From positions 1 through 43,143 of the forward strand of contig WRDM01000022.1 in assembly GCA_009783465.1 (NCBI GenBank): DNA of 43,143 bases, read 5' to 3'. How positions within the stretch are numbered: the first letter of the stretch is position 1; each line of letters starts with the position of its first letter. Below the pieces are notes generated by a model. That model saw only the letters and a program-made list of their open reading frames with translations, ran no database searches and was not told the origin of the DNA. This DNA is from Phycisphaerae bacterium. GTDB taxonomy: Bacteria; Planctomycetota; Phycisphaerae; SM23-33. Made by a program: the position numbers and the translations under genes. This document shows, one piece after another, positions 34,188 through 42,998 of the stretch.

Positions 34188-35174
34188 ATGCGAGTCTTAT
34201 TGACGACGGTATTGGCGATGGCGGTTATGGGGTTGACGGGGTATGCGTACGCGCAGGACCTGGTGGACGACGTGCCTATCACAGAGTCCGTGATTCCCAC
34301 GAAGCCGGCGCTGCCGACCCTGCCGGACGTGGTGGCCAAAGTGGGCGACCGGGAAATCAACGCCTACGAGGTCGAACGCGTGCTGATGGTCGCGCCTCCA
34401 GGGCAGATGGCGCCCCCGAGCCAAATCACCCGGATGCTCATCGGGCGGGAACTGGTCCGCAATTTCCTCAAGGTCAGCAAGATCGAAGTCACCGACGACG
34501 AGATCAAGGCCAAGAAGGCTGAGTTCGAAGATATCGCCAAAAAGACCAATCTGACGGTGGAGCAGGTGATGCTGATGAAGCGCATCACGGAAGATGATCT
34601 CCGCGACCAGATTGCCATTGACAAGCTCGTCAAGGATCGCGTCGAGGCGAAGGTGGACGATTTTATCGCCAAGAACCCCAATGCGTTCAACGGCACGTCC
34701 GTCAAGGCCAGCCACATCCTGCTGCGTTGCGACCCGACCGATTCGACGGCGGATCAGATGGCCGTCAAGAAGCGTCTCGAAGGTATTCTCGCGGACATCA
34801 AGGCGAAGAAAGTGACGTTCGCCGACGCCGCCAAGGCCAACAGTGACGATGGTTCGGCGAGCAAGGGCGGCGACCTCGGCGAATTCATGTTCCCCGATAT
34901 GGTCTTCCCGTTCGCGCAGGCCGCCTTCTCCACGAAGGTCGGCGAGCTGAGCGGTGTCGTGCAGAGTCAGTACGGCTTCCACATCATCCTGGTCACGGGC
35001 CGAAACGAAGGCCAGGAGAAGATCGAAGGCGACCGCGCGAAAGGCCTTGCCAGCCGACTGCTGATGGGCCAACTGGAATCGGAAGTCTTTACGCAGGCGA
35101 CCAACGGCGTGACGGTCGAGATCTTCGTGAAGGATCCAGAACCCATGTTCATGATGCCCGACGGCATGCCGTAA
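34188..35174 (+). CDS. Periplasmic peptidyl-prolyl cis-trans isomerase, PpiC/SurA type
   Basis: The 328-residue product has a signal peptide (MRVLLTTVLAMAVMGLTGYA, cut near YAQD). An N-terminal SurA-like chaperone region follows (VVAKVGDREINAYEVER, then helices to about residue 170). One parvulin domain ends the chain: VKASHILLRCD, FADAAKANSDDGSASKGGDL, GEFMFPDMVFPFAQAAFS, SQYGFHIILVTGR. It should help fold exported proteins such as the envelope proteins of this window. AAAGGAG precedes the ATG. It is monocistronic as far as can be seen. Confidence 0.94.
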   Translation: MRVLLTTVLAMAVMGLTGYAYAQDLVDDVPITESVIPTKPALPTLPDVVAKVGDREINAYEVERVLMVAPPGQMAPPSQITRMLIGRELVRNFLKVSKIEVTDDEIKAKKAEFEDIAKKTNLTVEQVMLMKRITEDDLRDQIAIDKLVKDRVEAKVDDFIAKNPNAFNGTSVKASHILLRCDPTDSTADQMAVKKRLEGILADIKAKKVTFADAAKANSDDGSASKGGDLGEFMFPDMVFPFAQAAFSTKVGELSGVVQSQYGFHIILVTGRNEGQEKIEGDRAKGLASRLLMGQLESEVFTQATNGVTVEIFVKDPEPMFMMPDGMP

Positions 35175-35298
35175 TTGTCGTCAAGAAAAATTTTCAGAAA
35201 ATTTCACAATTTTGTTGCGGGCCGGAATCTCCTTTGCTACAAGCACTATATGTTGTGCCTACGGATAGGCGCTAACCCAATAGGCTAGGAGAAAAGAC

Positions 35299-35424
35299 AT
35301 GGCCAAAGCAACAACCGCCAAGAAACCCGCTGCCAAGAAGGCTGTCAAGAAAGCCGTCAAAAAGGCTGTCGCCAAGAAGCCGGCCGCCAAGAAGGCTGCG
35401 AAGAAGGCTTGCTGCAAGAAGTAA
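35299..35424 (+). CDS. Very small Lys/Ala-rich histone-H1-like protein with C-terminal Cys pair
   Basis: A 41-residue frame with AGGAG about 9 nt before the ATG encodes MAKATTAKKPAAKKAVKKAV, more KKAV/KKPAAKKAA units, and the ending KKACCKK. Nearly half the residues are Lys and most others Ala, as in the C-terminal tails of histone H1 and the bacterial HC1/AlgP-like DNA-binding proteins. It has its own strong terminator. It probably coats or compacts DNA; the CC near the end could crosslink or bind metal, which is inference. It is much shorter than typical bacterial H1-like proteins, and no globular domain exists. Confidence 0.8.
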   Translation: MAKATTAKKPAAKKAVKKAVKKAVAKKPAAKKAAKKACCKK

Positions 35425-35481
35425 CGCATCGCGGTTTGCGTGCCACCAGGCTGACGCACTCAGCCTGCCGGTTGTACGAAT

Positions 35482-35520
35482 GAAGCGAAGCCCTCAAGGA
35501 CGAGGGCTTCGCTTCGTTTT
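35482..35520 (+). terminator. Strong rho-independent terminator after the basic small protein
   Basis: GAAGCGAAGCCCTC-AAGGAC-GAGGGCTTCGCTTC is a perfect 14-bp stem with a 6-nt loop, followed by GTTTT. It ends the 41-residue gene 57 bp downstream of its stop. Confidence 0.9.
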
Positions 35521-35587
35521 ATGTTCCGTGCATCGTGGCCGCCTCAGCGAGGGCGCGGCGGTTTTTCCCCCAGGGATACACTGAATC

Positions 35588-36058
35588 ATGAACCTTCGAG
35601 ATTTTTTTCGCGGTCGGCCGATGCAGGTGGTGGGGTATGGCGTGCTGGTATGGCTGATTCCGCTGGGGGTGTCGCTGGTGCTGGGCGATCTCCGCACACA
35701 CCATCGCGCGACGTACGCGACGATCATGCCTCTCGTGCAAGCCGCCGTGGTGTGCATTTTCGGCGCGATGGGGTTCCGCCGCGTGCGAAGCCGTTTCGTC
35801 CGCGAGGGCCTGAATATGGGCCTGACGTGGATGGCCATGGGCGTCGCGCTGGACATGGGCCTGTTCTGGGAAGGACCGATTTCCATGCCGATGGGCCAGT
35901 ACGTCGCGGAGATCGGCCTGACGCATCTGATCAACCCGATCATCCTGCTGGCGATGGGCGGCACGCTGCAGAATCGCTTCGAAGCGTTGACGAAATCCAT
36001 CAACGAAGCCACCATCCGAGGCCTGACGCAGGCGGCGAAAGAGCGGGAAGCGGACTAG
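35588..36058 (+). CDS. Small integral membrane protein of unknown function
   Basis: The 156-residue product has about four hydrophobic helices (MQVVGYGVLVWLIPLGVSLV; ATIMPLVQAAVVCIFGAMGF; NMGLTWMAMGVALDMGLFW; GLTHLINPIILLAMGGTL) and an amphipathic C-terminal tail (SINEATIRGLTQAAKERE). No family was recognised. GGGGG is lacking upstream; a weak CAGGGATACACTGAATC precedes the ATG. It follows the terminator of the histone-like gene, and the palindrome at 36089 follows it. Confidence 0.65.
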   Translation: MNLRDFFRGRPMQVVGYGVLVWLIPLGVSLVLGDLRTHHRATYATIMPLVQAAVVCIFGAMGFRRVRSRFVREGLNMGLTWMAMGVALDMGLFWEGPISMPMGQYVAEIGLTHLINPIILLAMGGTLQNRFEALTKSINEATIRGLTQAAKEREAD

Positions 36059-36405
36059 CAATTTCCGAATGGCCTTTCTTTCGCCCTTCTTTTGGCCACG
36101 AATTTCGCGAATTTTCCAATAAAATTCGCGAAATTCGCGGCAAAAAAGGTCACTTCTGAATCTTGACGTGCTCTCGATGAAACTTTGCGCGTGCCTGTTC
36201 GTATATCTCGTGTATGCGAATGGAAAAAGAGAATTTACAGGCGTTGGGTGGTGGAAACAGCCGATAAATATTTTCAGGATGGTGACCGTGTATAAACGTG
36301 GCATGGGCATGGCTGGGATGCCCGCATACATTGTGAATCTGGCTTGGATTTCGCGCGGCTCGCGGCGAATTGACGGTCCCGCTCGGAGCAGGACGGGTGG
36401 TGTTC
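36059..36405. other. Intergenic region before the exosortase gene
   Basis: It holds the palindrome at 36089-36147. A short frame at 36168-36413 is considered and rejected. The promoter of the exosortase operon should lie here but no clear consensus was found. Confidence 0.4.
36089..36147. repeat. Palindrome of the CGCGAATTTCGCG family, copy 2
   Basis: CGAATTTCGCGAATTTTCC faces AAAATTCGCGAAATTCGCGG, and the ends TTTTGGCC / GGCAAAAAA extend the pairing. The same family occurs at 31004-31060. Confidence 0.88.
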
Positions 36406-38118
36406 ATGGTTGAAACGGTAGAAACGCAGTCAGATACAGCCGTTGTGCCCGCGACGGAACGGCTCGGGGCGGACAAGCCCAGGCCGGCGTGGTTAACGCT
36501 GGCGATGTGGCTGGCGGTCGTCGTCTGTCTGCACCAGATGTTCGCCACCCTGTTCGTTGAGATGTGGGCGCGGTGGTTCCCCGCGTGGAATACACCGGGC
36601 CTGGACCTCTACGACCGCATGGTTGAGGGGGAGAGTTACTACACACACGGCCCGCTGGTGCCGCTGGTCAGCCTCGTCATCGTCGGGCTGATGATCCGCC
36701 ACGTACGGATTCTCGTCAAGCCCATGCCGGTGACGGGAAGTTTGATTTTGGGCGTCAGCCTGCTGCTGCATCTGGCGTCGAGTTTATCCCGCATCACGTT
36801 TTTCAGCGGGATTGCGTTTGTCGGGGTGTTGTGCGGCCTGGTGTTGATCTTCTGGGGCGGTCTGGCGTTGCGGCGGTTCTGGTTTCCGATCGTCTTTTTA
36901 TTTTTCATGGTGCCGCTGCCGGGGTTCACGATTGCGGACTTGAATTTTCATTTGAAGATGGCGGCCGCGGCGATTGGCGTGGAGTTGGCCAACCTGTTCG
37001 GCGTGATTTGCGCGCGGTCGGGCAACGAGGTGTTCTGGGGCGACAGCGACAAGAAGCTCGTGGTCGCCAACGTGTGCAACGGGCTGCGGACGCTGATCAG
37101 CTTGTTGGCGTTTGGCGCGTTGTACGCGTACATCTGCAAGTTGCGCGGGGCGTGGCGGGTGGGTTTGTTTGCCATGTCGATCGGCGTGGCGTTGGTGGCG
37201 AACTCGTTGCGGATTCTTGCGTTGTTGGTTGTCGCGGACATCTGGGACGAAGAGGCCGCCACGGGCTGGTTCCATGACACGTCGGGCATCCTGATCTTCG
37301 TGCTGGCGTTTTTGATGATGTTCGGGATCGAGAAGGCGGTGTTCGGTATTCGCGAATTGGTGGGCCGTCCCGCGAAGCCGGCGGATCTTTTCACCGGCCA
37401 GCTACGTACATCAGAGGACGAGGGTCAGGTTTCCCGCCTGGCGCGGGCGGTGGTCAGCCGGCGAGGCGTAGCCTGCCTGGTGGTCCTGGCCCTGATGGCG
37501 GGCGGCGCGATGTGGATCAACCGGCAGGTGTACACGACGTACGACGAGAACATGACGAAAAACGCCCTGCCGGCGACGTTGACGGTCGAGGGTGTGGAAT
37601 ACGACAGCTACGACATCGAACTGTCGGTCCTGGAACAGGTCATCCTGGAGACCAAGGATTACCTGTGCCGCCGGTACTTCGTGAAGAACGATAGCGGTTT
37701 GGCCGGAACGCGGACGGTGGATTTTTCGATCGTCTTCAGCCAGGACAACCGTCGGGGCACGCACCCGCCGGATCTGTGCCTCGAAGGCGGCGGATTGAAC
37801 ATCATCCACAAACAGAACCTGATCGTAAGCAACGTGCCAGGCCGAGGCGACGTGCCCTGCCGCGAACTCGTCACGAGCGGTTTGGATAGCCTCTACGTGC
37901 TCTACACGTACAAATGTGGCCACGAGTATACGAACAGTTTCTGGAAGCAGCAGTGGGTGATCTGGTTTAACGGCCTGCTGGATCGCAATGCCAGCGGCGC
38001 GTTGATTCGCGTCGTGATTCCGCTTCGGGACATGGACGCCGATCAGGCGCGTCAGCAGGCGGTGGCGTTCATGCGGGAAGGCGTGCCTCATCTGGACAGG
38101 AATCTGGACAAAAATTAG
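36406..38118 (+). CDS. Exosortase fused to an EpsI domain
   Basis: The 570-residue membrane protein has about eight transmembrane helices and then a soluble part. Exosortase catalytic residues are present: Cys224 in VANVCNGLRTL, Arg269 in LVANSLRIL and His290 in WFHDTSGILIFVLAF. This enzyme is predicted to cleave PEP-CTERM signals and attach or release the protein at the cell surface. After one more helix (GVACLVVLALMAGGAMWI, about residue 365), residues 390-570 form an EpsI-like domain with its HPPDLCLEGGG signature (His453, Cys458) and a C-terminal Arg/Trp-rich part. Fusions of exosortase and EpsI are known. The ATG at 36406 is chosen over an upstream TTG. The TPR gene follows after 53 bp as an operon. 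Confidence 0.93.
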   Translation: MVETVETQSDTAVVPATERLGADKPRPAWLTLAMWLAVVVCLHQMFATLFVEMWARWFPAWNTPGLDLYDRMVEGESYYTHGPLVPLVSLVIVGLMIRHVRILVKPMPVTGSLILGVSLLLHLASSLSRITFFSGIAFVGVLCGLVLIFWGGLALRRFWFPIVFLFFMVPLPGFTIADLNFHLKMAAAAIGVELANLFGVICARSGNEVFWGDSDKKLVVANVCNGLRTLISLLAFGALYAYICKLRGAWRVGLFAMSIGVALVANSLRILALLVVADIWDEEAATGWFHDTSGILIFVLAFLMMFGIEKAVFGIRELVGRPAKPADLFTGQLRTSEDEGQVSRLARAVVSRRGVACLVVLALMAGGAMWINRQVYTTYDENMTKNALPATLTVEGVEYDSYDIELSVLEQVILETKDYLCRRYFVKNDSGLAGTRTVDFSIVFSQDNRRGTHPPDLCLEGGGLNIIHKQNLIVSNVPGRGDVPCRELVTSGLDSLYVLYTYKCGHEYTNSFWKQQWVIWFNGLLDRNASGALIRVVIPLRDMDADQARQQAVAFMREGVPHLDRNLDKN

Positions 38119-38171
38119 GACAACAGTCTGCCCGGACGGGCGGACGAGATGGCGTTGGAACAGGGTGAACT

Positions 38172-41100
38172 ATGAAACGATTTATCTGGCTGACGGTTCT
38201 CTTGGTGGTGCTGGGCGTCATTGGCCTGGGCACGTATTCGTGTGTCAACAGAAACCGGGGGACTAATCTGTTGAAGCAGGCCGAAGCGGCGCGAAAGGCC
38301 GGCGACACCAATAAGGCCCGCGCCTTGGCGGAACGATACATTGCCGATCATCCCGACGATGAGCGCGGGTATCGTGACCTGGCGCAGACGAGCATCGACG
38401 CCACCGAGTTCGATCGGGCCCGCAAGGACATTGCGCGGGGGCTGGAACATTCGCCCACGTCGGTGATGCTGCTCACCGCGCGCGCCGAGAGCTACACGTC
38501 GCAGGCGCTGAAGCAATTCAACGAAGACGCCACCCGGACCAGTCCCAAGGCGCTGCGCGAGGTCGTCGAGAAGCTCGAGGGTGCCTCCGCAACGTCGGCG
38601 GAAGCCTCCAACCCGCTGCTGGCCGCGTTGCTGGCCGACGCCGAATCGGGCAAACTCTCCGCCACGACGGAGCAGATTCAGGACATCCACTTTCTCCGGT
38701 CGCTCAATTACGTCACGCTGCACCGCGTGCGATACTTCCAGTACATTCTGGCCTTGCGGCAAAAACGGGCGCTGGAAGTGAGCCGGACCGCCCAGCCCGA
38801 TCCCAATCTGCCCACGGTCGAAGAGGCGCAGGCGCTCATGTCGCAGATGCGGGACAGCGCCATCGCCTCGCTGACGCCCGTGGCGAAGGAGCAGCCACTG
38901 CGCGGACGGGCCAGCTCCTGGCTGATTCAATACATCGGGGACCGTTGGCTGGACACGTCGCGGCAACTGCGTAACGTCAAGAACAAGGACGAGGAAGCGA
39001 AACTTCAGCAGACCCGTCTGGCCGACGAAAAACACCTGGACGAGATCCAGGAGCGGCTGTTGGGCATGAAACCCGAGCAGCAGCCAGTGTCGGTCATTTG
39101 TGACCTGATCGGTGTTCGGCTGGGGCAGGCGGTCCAGAAGGAGGACGAGCGCGCGATCGTCAAGGCCCGTGAGTGGGCCATGGCCACCGTCGAAACCCTG
39201 ATGGCCAACAGGCCCAACGAGTTGGAGCCCAAGCGGATCGCCGTGGACCTGGCCATGTCCGAAAATGACGCCAAGCGGGCGCTGGCCCTGTGCGACGAAG
39301 CGCTGAAGGTGGACAACAACGACCAGAATTTCCGGCTCAAACGCATCCAGTGTCTATTGGATTTGAACCGGACCGTCGAAGCGCAGCAGGACATTCAGTT
39401 GCTCCGCAGCGGTCGCGGCGCGTGGAACGTTCAGCTTCGGATGGCCGACGTGACACAAATGTTGGCCGACCAGATCCTCCGCAACGCCAAGGGGCGTCCG
39501 TTTACCAAGGAGGAAGAGGCGGAGTGGAAAAAGCAGACCAATGCCGCGCGCGATAACTATCGCGATGCGCTGAAATCCATCGAGCAGACGAATTTCAACG
39601 AGCTGTTACCGGAACAACTGGAAGGCTTGGAGTATTCGCTCTTCCGCGCGTACAGTTGCGTGGTGCGTTCGATCCTTTCGGAACTGACCGTGCTGCCCAA
39701 GATCAAGAAGGACGAGGAAGGCAACCCCTACGTGATCCAGCCCAAGGACCGCGAGTTCTATGCCGACACCGCCTTCAACGACGCCGACCGCTGCCAGCGG
39801 AGGCTGCCCAAAAATCCCGACGCCCTCCGGCTGTTCGTGGACGTGGCCTTGATGGCCAATCGTCCCGACGCTGCCGAAGCGGCGGTAAAGAGGGCGGCGG
39901 CAAGCAACGAGCCTGTCACTGTCGCGGCGGCCGCCCGGCTGCTGGCGGAAACCTTCCGCAACAAGGCCGCCAGCGATGAAGCCCTGATCCGCCTGGGCAC
40001 GCTGACGCCCATCTCGCGTCAGGACAAGGTGCAGGTGGCCGAGTCCCTGCTGTACCTCAAGCGTACGGGCGAGGCGGCCAAGCATTGGCGAGGCCTGCCG
40101 CCCGAGTCGCTGCGGACGCCGCTCCAGAAGGCGCTCGGCAAAGCGCTGGTCGCGGGCGGACAGTACCTCAGCGCCAGCGATTACCTGTCGGCTGCCTGCA
40201 AAGCCGACCCGCGCGACCTGGAGTGCCGTCAGGCCCTCGCCGAGGCGTACTGGGGCGCGCAACTGGTGGATTCTGCGCATGACGAAGTGAAAAAAGTGTT
40301 GGCCGTCGATCCCGATCATGACGCCGCCCTGTTGTTGTTGGCGCGCATTCGCATGGTCAGGGGCGAGGACCCGTCGCAGCAGCTCGAAGCCGTTCGCGAC
40401 AGTGGCGGTCTGACCGGCCTGGCGCTGGCGATGAATCAGTTGTACCTGGGCAACGCCCGCGAGTGCAGCGACACGTGCGACGAGATCGTGCATTCGCAGG
40501 CCAGCGACGTGGACAAGTACACCGCCCGGCTGATACAGGCCCGGGCGAAGATGGTCCTGGGGTTGCGCAGCGACGTGGAAAAACTGCTGACGACGTTGAT
40601 CCGGGAGCAGCCTTCGCAACGCGAAGCCATGGCGGCGCTGGCGTATTACCGGCGATCCGAGGGGCAGTCGCTTCAGAACATCCTGACCGAACTGGTGGCC
40701 AGCAGGGCCAACCCGATCGCCGCGCACCTGTTGGTGGCCGAAATGTACTTGCAGGCGCAGGATCCGAAATCGGCCATGGAAAAACTCCTGGTGGTCGTGC
40801 GCGATCGTACCGCCACCGAGGTGCAGCAGACGCTGGCGCGTCAGATGATGGCGCAGGCCTACACCATCCAGGGAAAATTTGACGAGGCCCTCCAGGAACT
40901 CTCCACGCTGGAAACCGACCCGCGGTTCAAGAAACGCGCCCGCCTGCTGCGATGCGCGCTGCTGCTGCACAGCAAACGGACGACCGACGCGATCAAGGCC
41001 CTCGACCAGTTGCGCAACGACCTGGAAAAGGAAAATGATTACGACATGCTCCTCCAGGTCGGCGAGATGTACCGAAAAGCCAATCTGACCAGCAAGGCCC

Positions 41101-42998
41101 TGGATGTCTGTGACCGCGCGATCCGCATGATCCCCGGCAACGCCGCCGCGTACGTGCAGAAAGCCAACATCCACCTCCGGGACAGCCAGATCGAACTGGC
41201 CCGGGCCGTTCTGGATCAGGCCATGTCCGAGCCGGCCCTCAAGAACAACCCCGCGGTGTACATCGACCTGGCCAAAATCCAGGAGCACCAGGGCGACCCG
41301 CTCGGGTCGGCCGCCACCCTCGAACGGATGGAGTCCATCGGCGACAGCGCGAAACTTCAGTCGCTGTTGATGCGGGCGGAGCTGTTTACCAAGTATCGCA
41401 TGGCCGACCGCGCCGCGGAGTGTCTGGAGAAGGTGCTCGCGCTCTCGGTGAGCAAGGAGTCCCAGTTCCGCATCCGCCTGGGGCGAATCTACGCCGCCAT
41501 CGACATGCCGGACAAGGCCCGGGAGTGCTTCAGCGATGTCACGCCCGAAAGCCCGCTGTACATCCCGGCCCAGTTGATGATCGTGGAGTTGCACCGGGAC
41601 GTCGCCGATCGCGCCAAGGCGCTGGACGTCCTGGCGGCAGAAAGGCCTCAGGATCCCAGTGTGATGCAGAACCGCATGCTCACGGCCCTTCTGACGCATA
41701 AATACCAGGAAGCCATCACGATTTTCTCGGAGTTCCGCAAGGATCTCAGGCCGAACCAGAAACCCTTCGGCGCCGCGCTCATCGCGCTGGAGGCGTATTG
41801 CCGGCTGGGAGACACCGCCAAGACGTTGGATTTCACCCGGCAGTTCAACCCGGACGGCACGGACCCGGCCTGGAACGTGCTGACCCCGCTGCTGGCGTCG
41901 AAGGATAAGCCCGACTTCGCGCTGTCGCACCTGCCGGCGGACGACAACGCGGAGTTGACGCCCTCGCAGATTCTTCTGGGCATGTTGTCCGACAACGGCA
42001 ACGAGGCCAAGTGGTACGCCCGGCTGCAAAAACTGAACAGTTCCGACGGGCAACGGATTGCGCCGGGTTACATGGCCTTGGCGGCCCGCGTGGTCGGCGA
42101 CGTCGACGCCGCGCAGAAGTTGCTGCCGATTCTCGAGCAGCAGCGGGGCTGGGTCGCGCTGGGCGCGAGGCAGTTTCTGAACAGGCCCGACAGTCCTCAG
42201 ATGCGACAGTACGCCAAGGAGTTGCTGCGGATGCAGGAAGCCCATCGCGTCCGGCTGTCGGCGCAGACGTGGCGGTGGGGCATCGACATCCTGAAGCAAG
42301 ACCCCGGAAATCTCTGGGCGGCGCAGATCATGCTCAGCCTTCGCGTCGACGAGCGGATGACCGCCGAGCTGACCAAGCTCATCGGCGATCCCGACACGCC
42401 TGAGGAGACGTTGATTCAGGCACAGTTGATCAGTTGGCAGTCGCAGTACAAGCTCGCGACGGCCAAGTTCGGCCAGGCCGCCGAAGGCATGAACAAACCG
42501 GCGGAAGTCCTGCTCATGCAGGCCAAATCCGCCGAGGCCGGCGGCGACGTCGCCGGGGCGCTGGAACTCTACCAGCAGGTGCTGGCACGCACGTTCGACC
42601 TGGACGCCGCCAACAGCGCCGCCTACATGGTCACGCAATTGCCCGCCCCGACGCCCAGGCAGTTGCTTCAGGCGAAACTGTGGGCCGAAAAGGTGGTCGA
42701 GGCCGCTCCGAATCTCGCCGCCACCCATGACACGCTCGCCTGGGTCTGCTACCTCCTGGGCGACGACGACAACCTGAAACAGGCCCGCGAGGCCATGGGA
42801 TTGGCCATCAGCGGCTTGGTGAATCACCCGGAGGCGCACTATCACATGGCCATGATCGAACTGAAACTGGGCAACACCGCCTCGGCGAAACTCCACCTGG
42901 AAATCGCCCAGGCCCTGATCGAAGGCCGACGAGGCAGCGCCCCGGACCTCACCGACCTGCTGCAGAAAGTCCTGACTGAGTTGGTGGAACTGAAGTAA
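38172..42998 (+). CDS. Giant TPR-repeat membrane-anchored protein, exosortase-associated
   Basis: The 1608-residue product has an N-terminal membrane anchor (FIWLTVLLVVLGVIGLGTYS), followed by tetratricopeptide repeats along almost its whole length. Examples are LLKQAEAARKAGDTNKARAL, RGYRDLAQTSIDATEFDRAR, VGEMYRKANLTSKALDVCDR, AAYVQKANIHLRDSQIELAR and AHYHMAMIELKLGNTASAKL. Long TPR proteins (PrsT-like) commonly accompany PEP-CTERM/exosortase loci and may help assemble exopolysaccharide. It starts 53 bp after the exosortase-EpsI gene and has ACAGGGTGA before the ATG, so it is the second gene of that operon. No enzyme domain was found. The size is above the usual PrsT length of about 900 residues. 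Confidence 0.9.
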   Translation: MKRFIWLTVLLVVLGVIGLGTYSCVNRNRGTNLLKQAEAARKAGDTNKARALAERYIADHPDDERGYRDLAQTSIDATEFDRARKDIARGLEHSPTSVMLLTARAESYTSQALKQFNEDATRTSPKALREVVEKLEGASATSAEASNPLLAALLADAESGKLSATTEQIQDIHFLRSLNYVTLHRVRYFQYILALRQKRALEVSRTAQPDPNLPTVEEAQALMSQMRDSAIASLTPVAKEQPLRGRASSWLIQYIGDRWLDTSRQLRNVKNKDEEAKLQQTRLADEKHLDEIQERLLGMKPEQQPVSVICDLIGVRLGQAVQKEDERAIVKAREWAMATVETLMANRPNELEPKRIAVDLAMSENDAKRALALCDEALKVDNNDQNFRLKRIQCLLDLNRTVEAQQDIQLLRSGRGAWNVQLRMADVTQMLADQILRNAKGRPFTKEEEAEWKKQTNAARDNYRDALKSIEQTNFNELLPEQLEGLEYSLFRAYSCVVRSILSELTVLPKIKKDEEGNPYVIQPKDREFYADTAFNDADRCQRRLPKNPDALRLFVDVALMANRPDAAEAAVKRAAASNEPVTVAAAARLLAETFRNKAASDEALIRLGTLTPISRQDKVQVAESLLYLKRTGEAAKHWRGLPPESLRTPLQKALGKALVAGGQYLSASDYLSAACKADPRDLECRQALAEAYWGAQLVDSAHDEVKKVLAVDPDHDAALLLLARIRMVRGEDPSQQLEAVRDSGGLTGLALAMNQLYLGNARECSDTCDEIVHSQASDVDKYTARLIQARAKMVLGLRSDVEKLLTTLIREQPSQREAMAALAYYRRSEGQSLQNILTELVASRANPIAAHLLVAEMYLQAQDPKSAMEKLLVVVRDRTATEVQQTLARQMMAQAYTIQGKFDEALQELSTLETDPRFKKRARLLRCALLLHSKRTTDAIKALDQLRNDLEKENDYDMLLQVGEMYRKANLTSKALDVCDRAIRMIPGNAAAYVQKANIHLRDSQIELARAVLDQAMSEPALKNNPAVYIDLAKIQEHQGDPLGSAATLERMESIGDSAKLQSLLMRAELFTKYRMADRAAECLEKVLALSVSKESQFRIRLGRIYAAIDMPDKARECFSDVTPESPLYIPAQLMIVELHRDVADRAKALDVLAAERPQDPSVMQNRMLTALLTHKYQEAITIFSEFRKDLRPNQKPFGAALIALEAYCRLGDTAKTLDFTRQFNPDGTDPAWNVLTPLLASKDKPDFALSHLPADDNAELTPSQILLGMLSDNGNEAKWYARLQKLNSSDGQRIAPGYMALAARVVGDVDAAQKLLPILEQQRGWVALGARQFLNRPDSPQMRQYAKELLRMQEAHRVRLSAQTWRWGIDILKQDPGNLWAAQIMLSLRVDERMTAELTKLIGDPDTPEETLIQAQLISWQSQYKLATAKFGQAAEGMNKPAEVLLMQAKSAEAGGDVAGALELYQQVLARTFDLDAANSAAYMVTQLPAPTPRQLLQAKLWAEKVVEAAPNLAATHDTLAWVCYLLGDDDNLKQAREAMGLAISGLVNHPEAHYHMAMIELKLGNTASAKLHLEIAQALIEGRRGSAPDLTDLLQKVLTELVELK

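Noticed and set aside
35519-36331. A 270-codon minus-strand frame opposite the small membrane protein
   Set aside because: It reads the palindrome (CREFREF...) and a His/Arg-rich shadow; the plus-strand product has clean membrane helices.
36168-36413. An 81-codon frame before the exosortase with a hydrophobic start (MKLCACLFVYLVYANG)
   Set aside because: No ribosome site, an unlikely composition after residue 20, and an overlap into the exosortase start.
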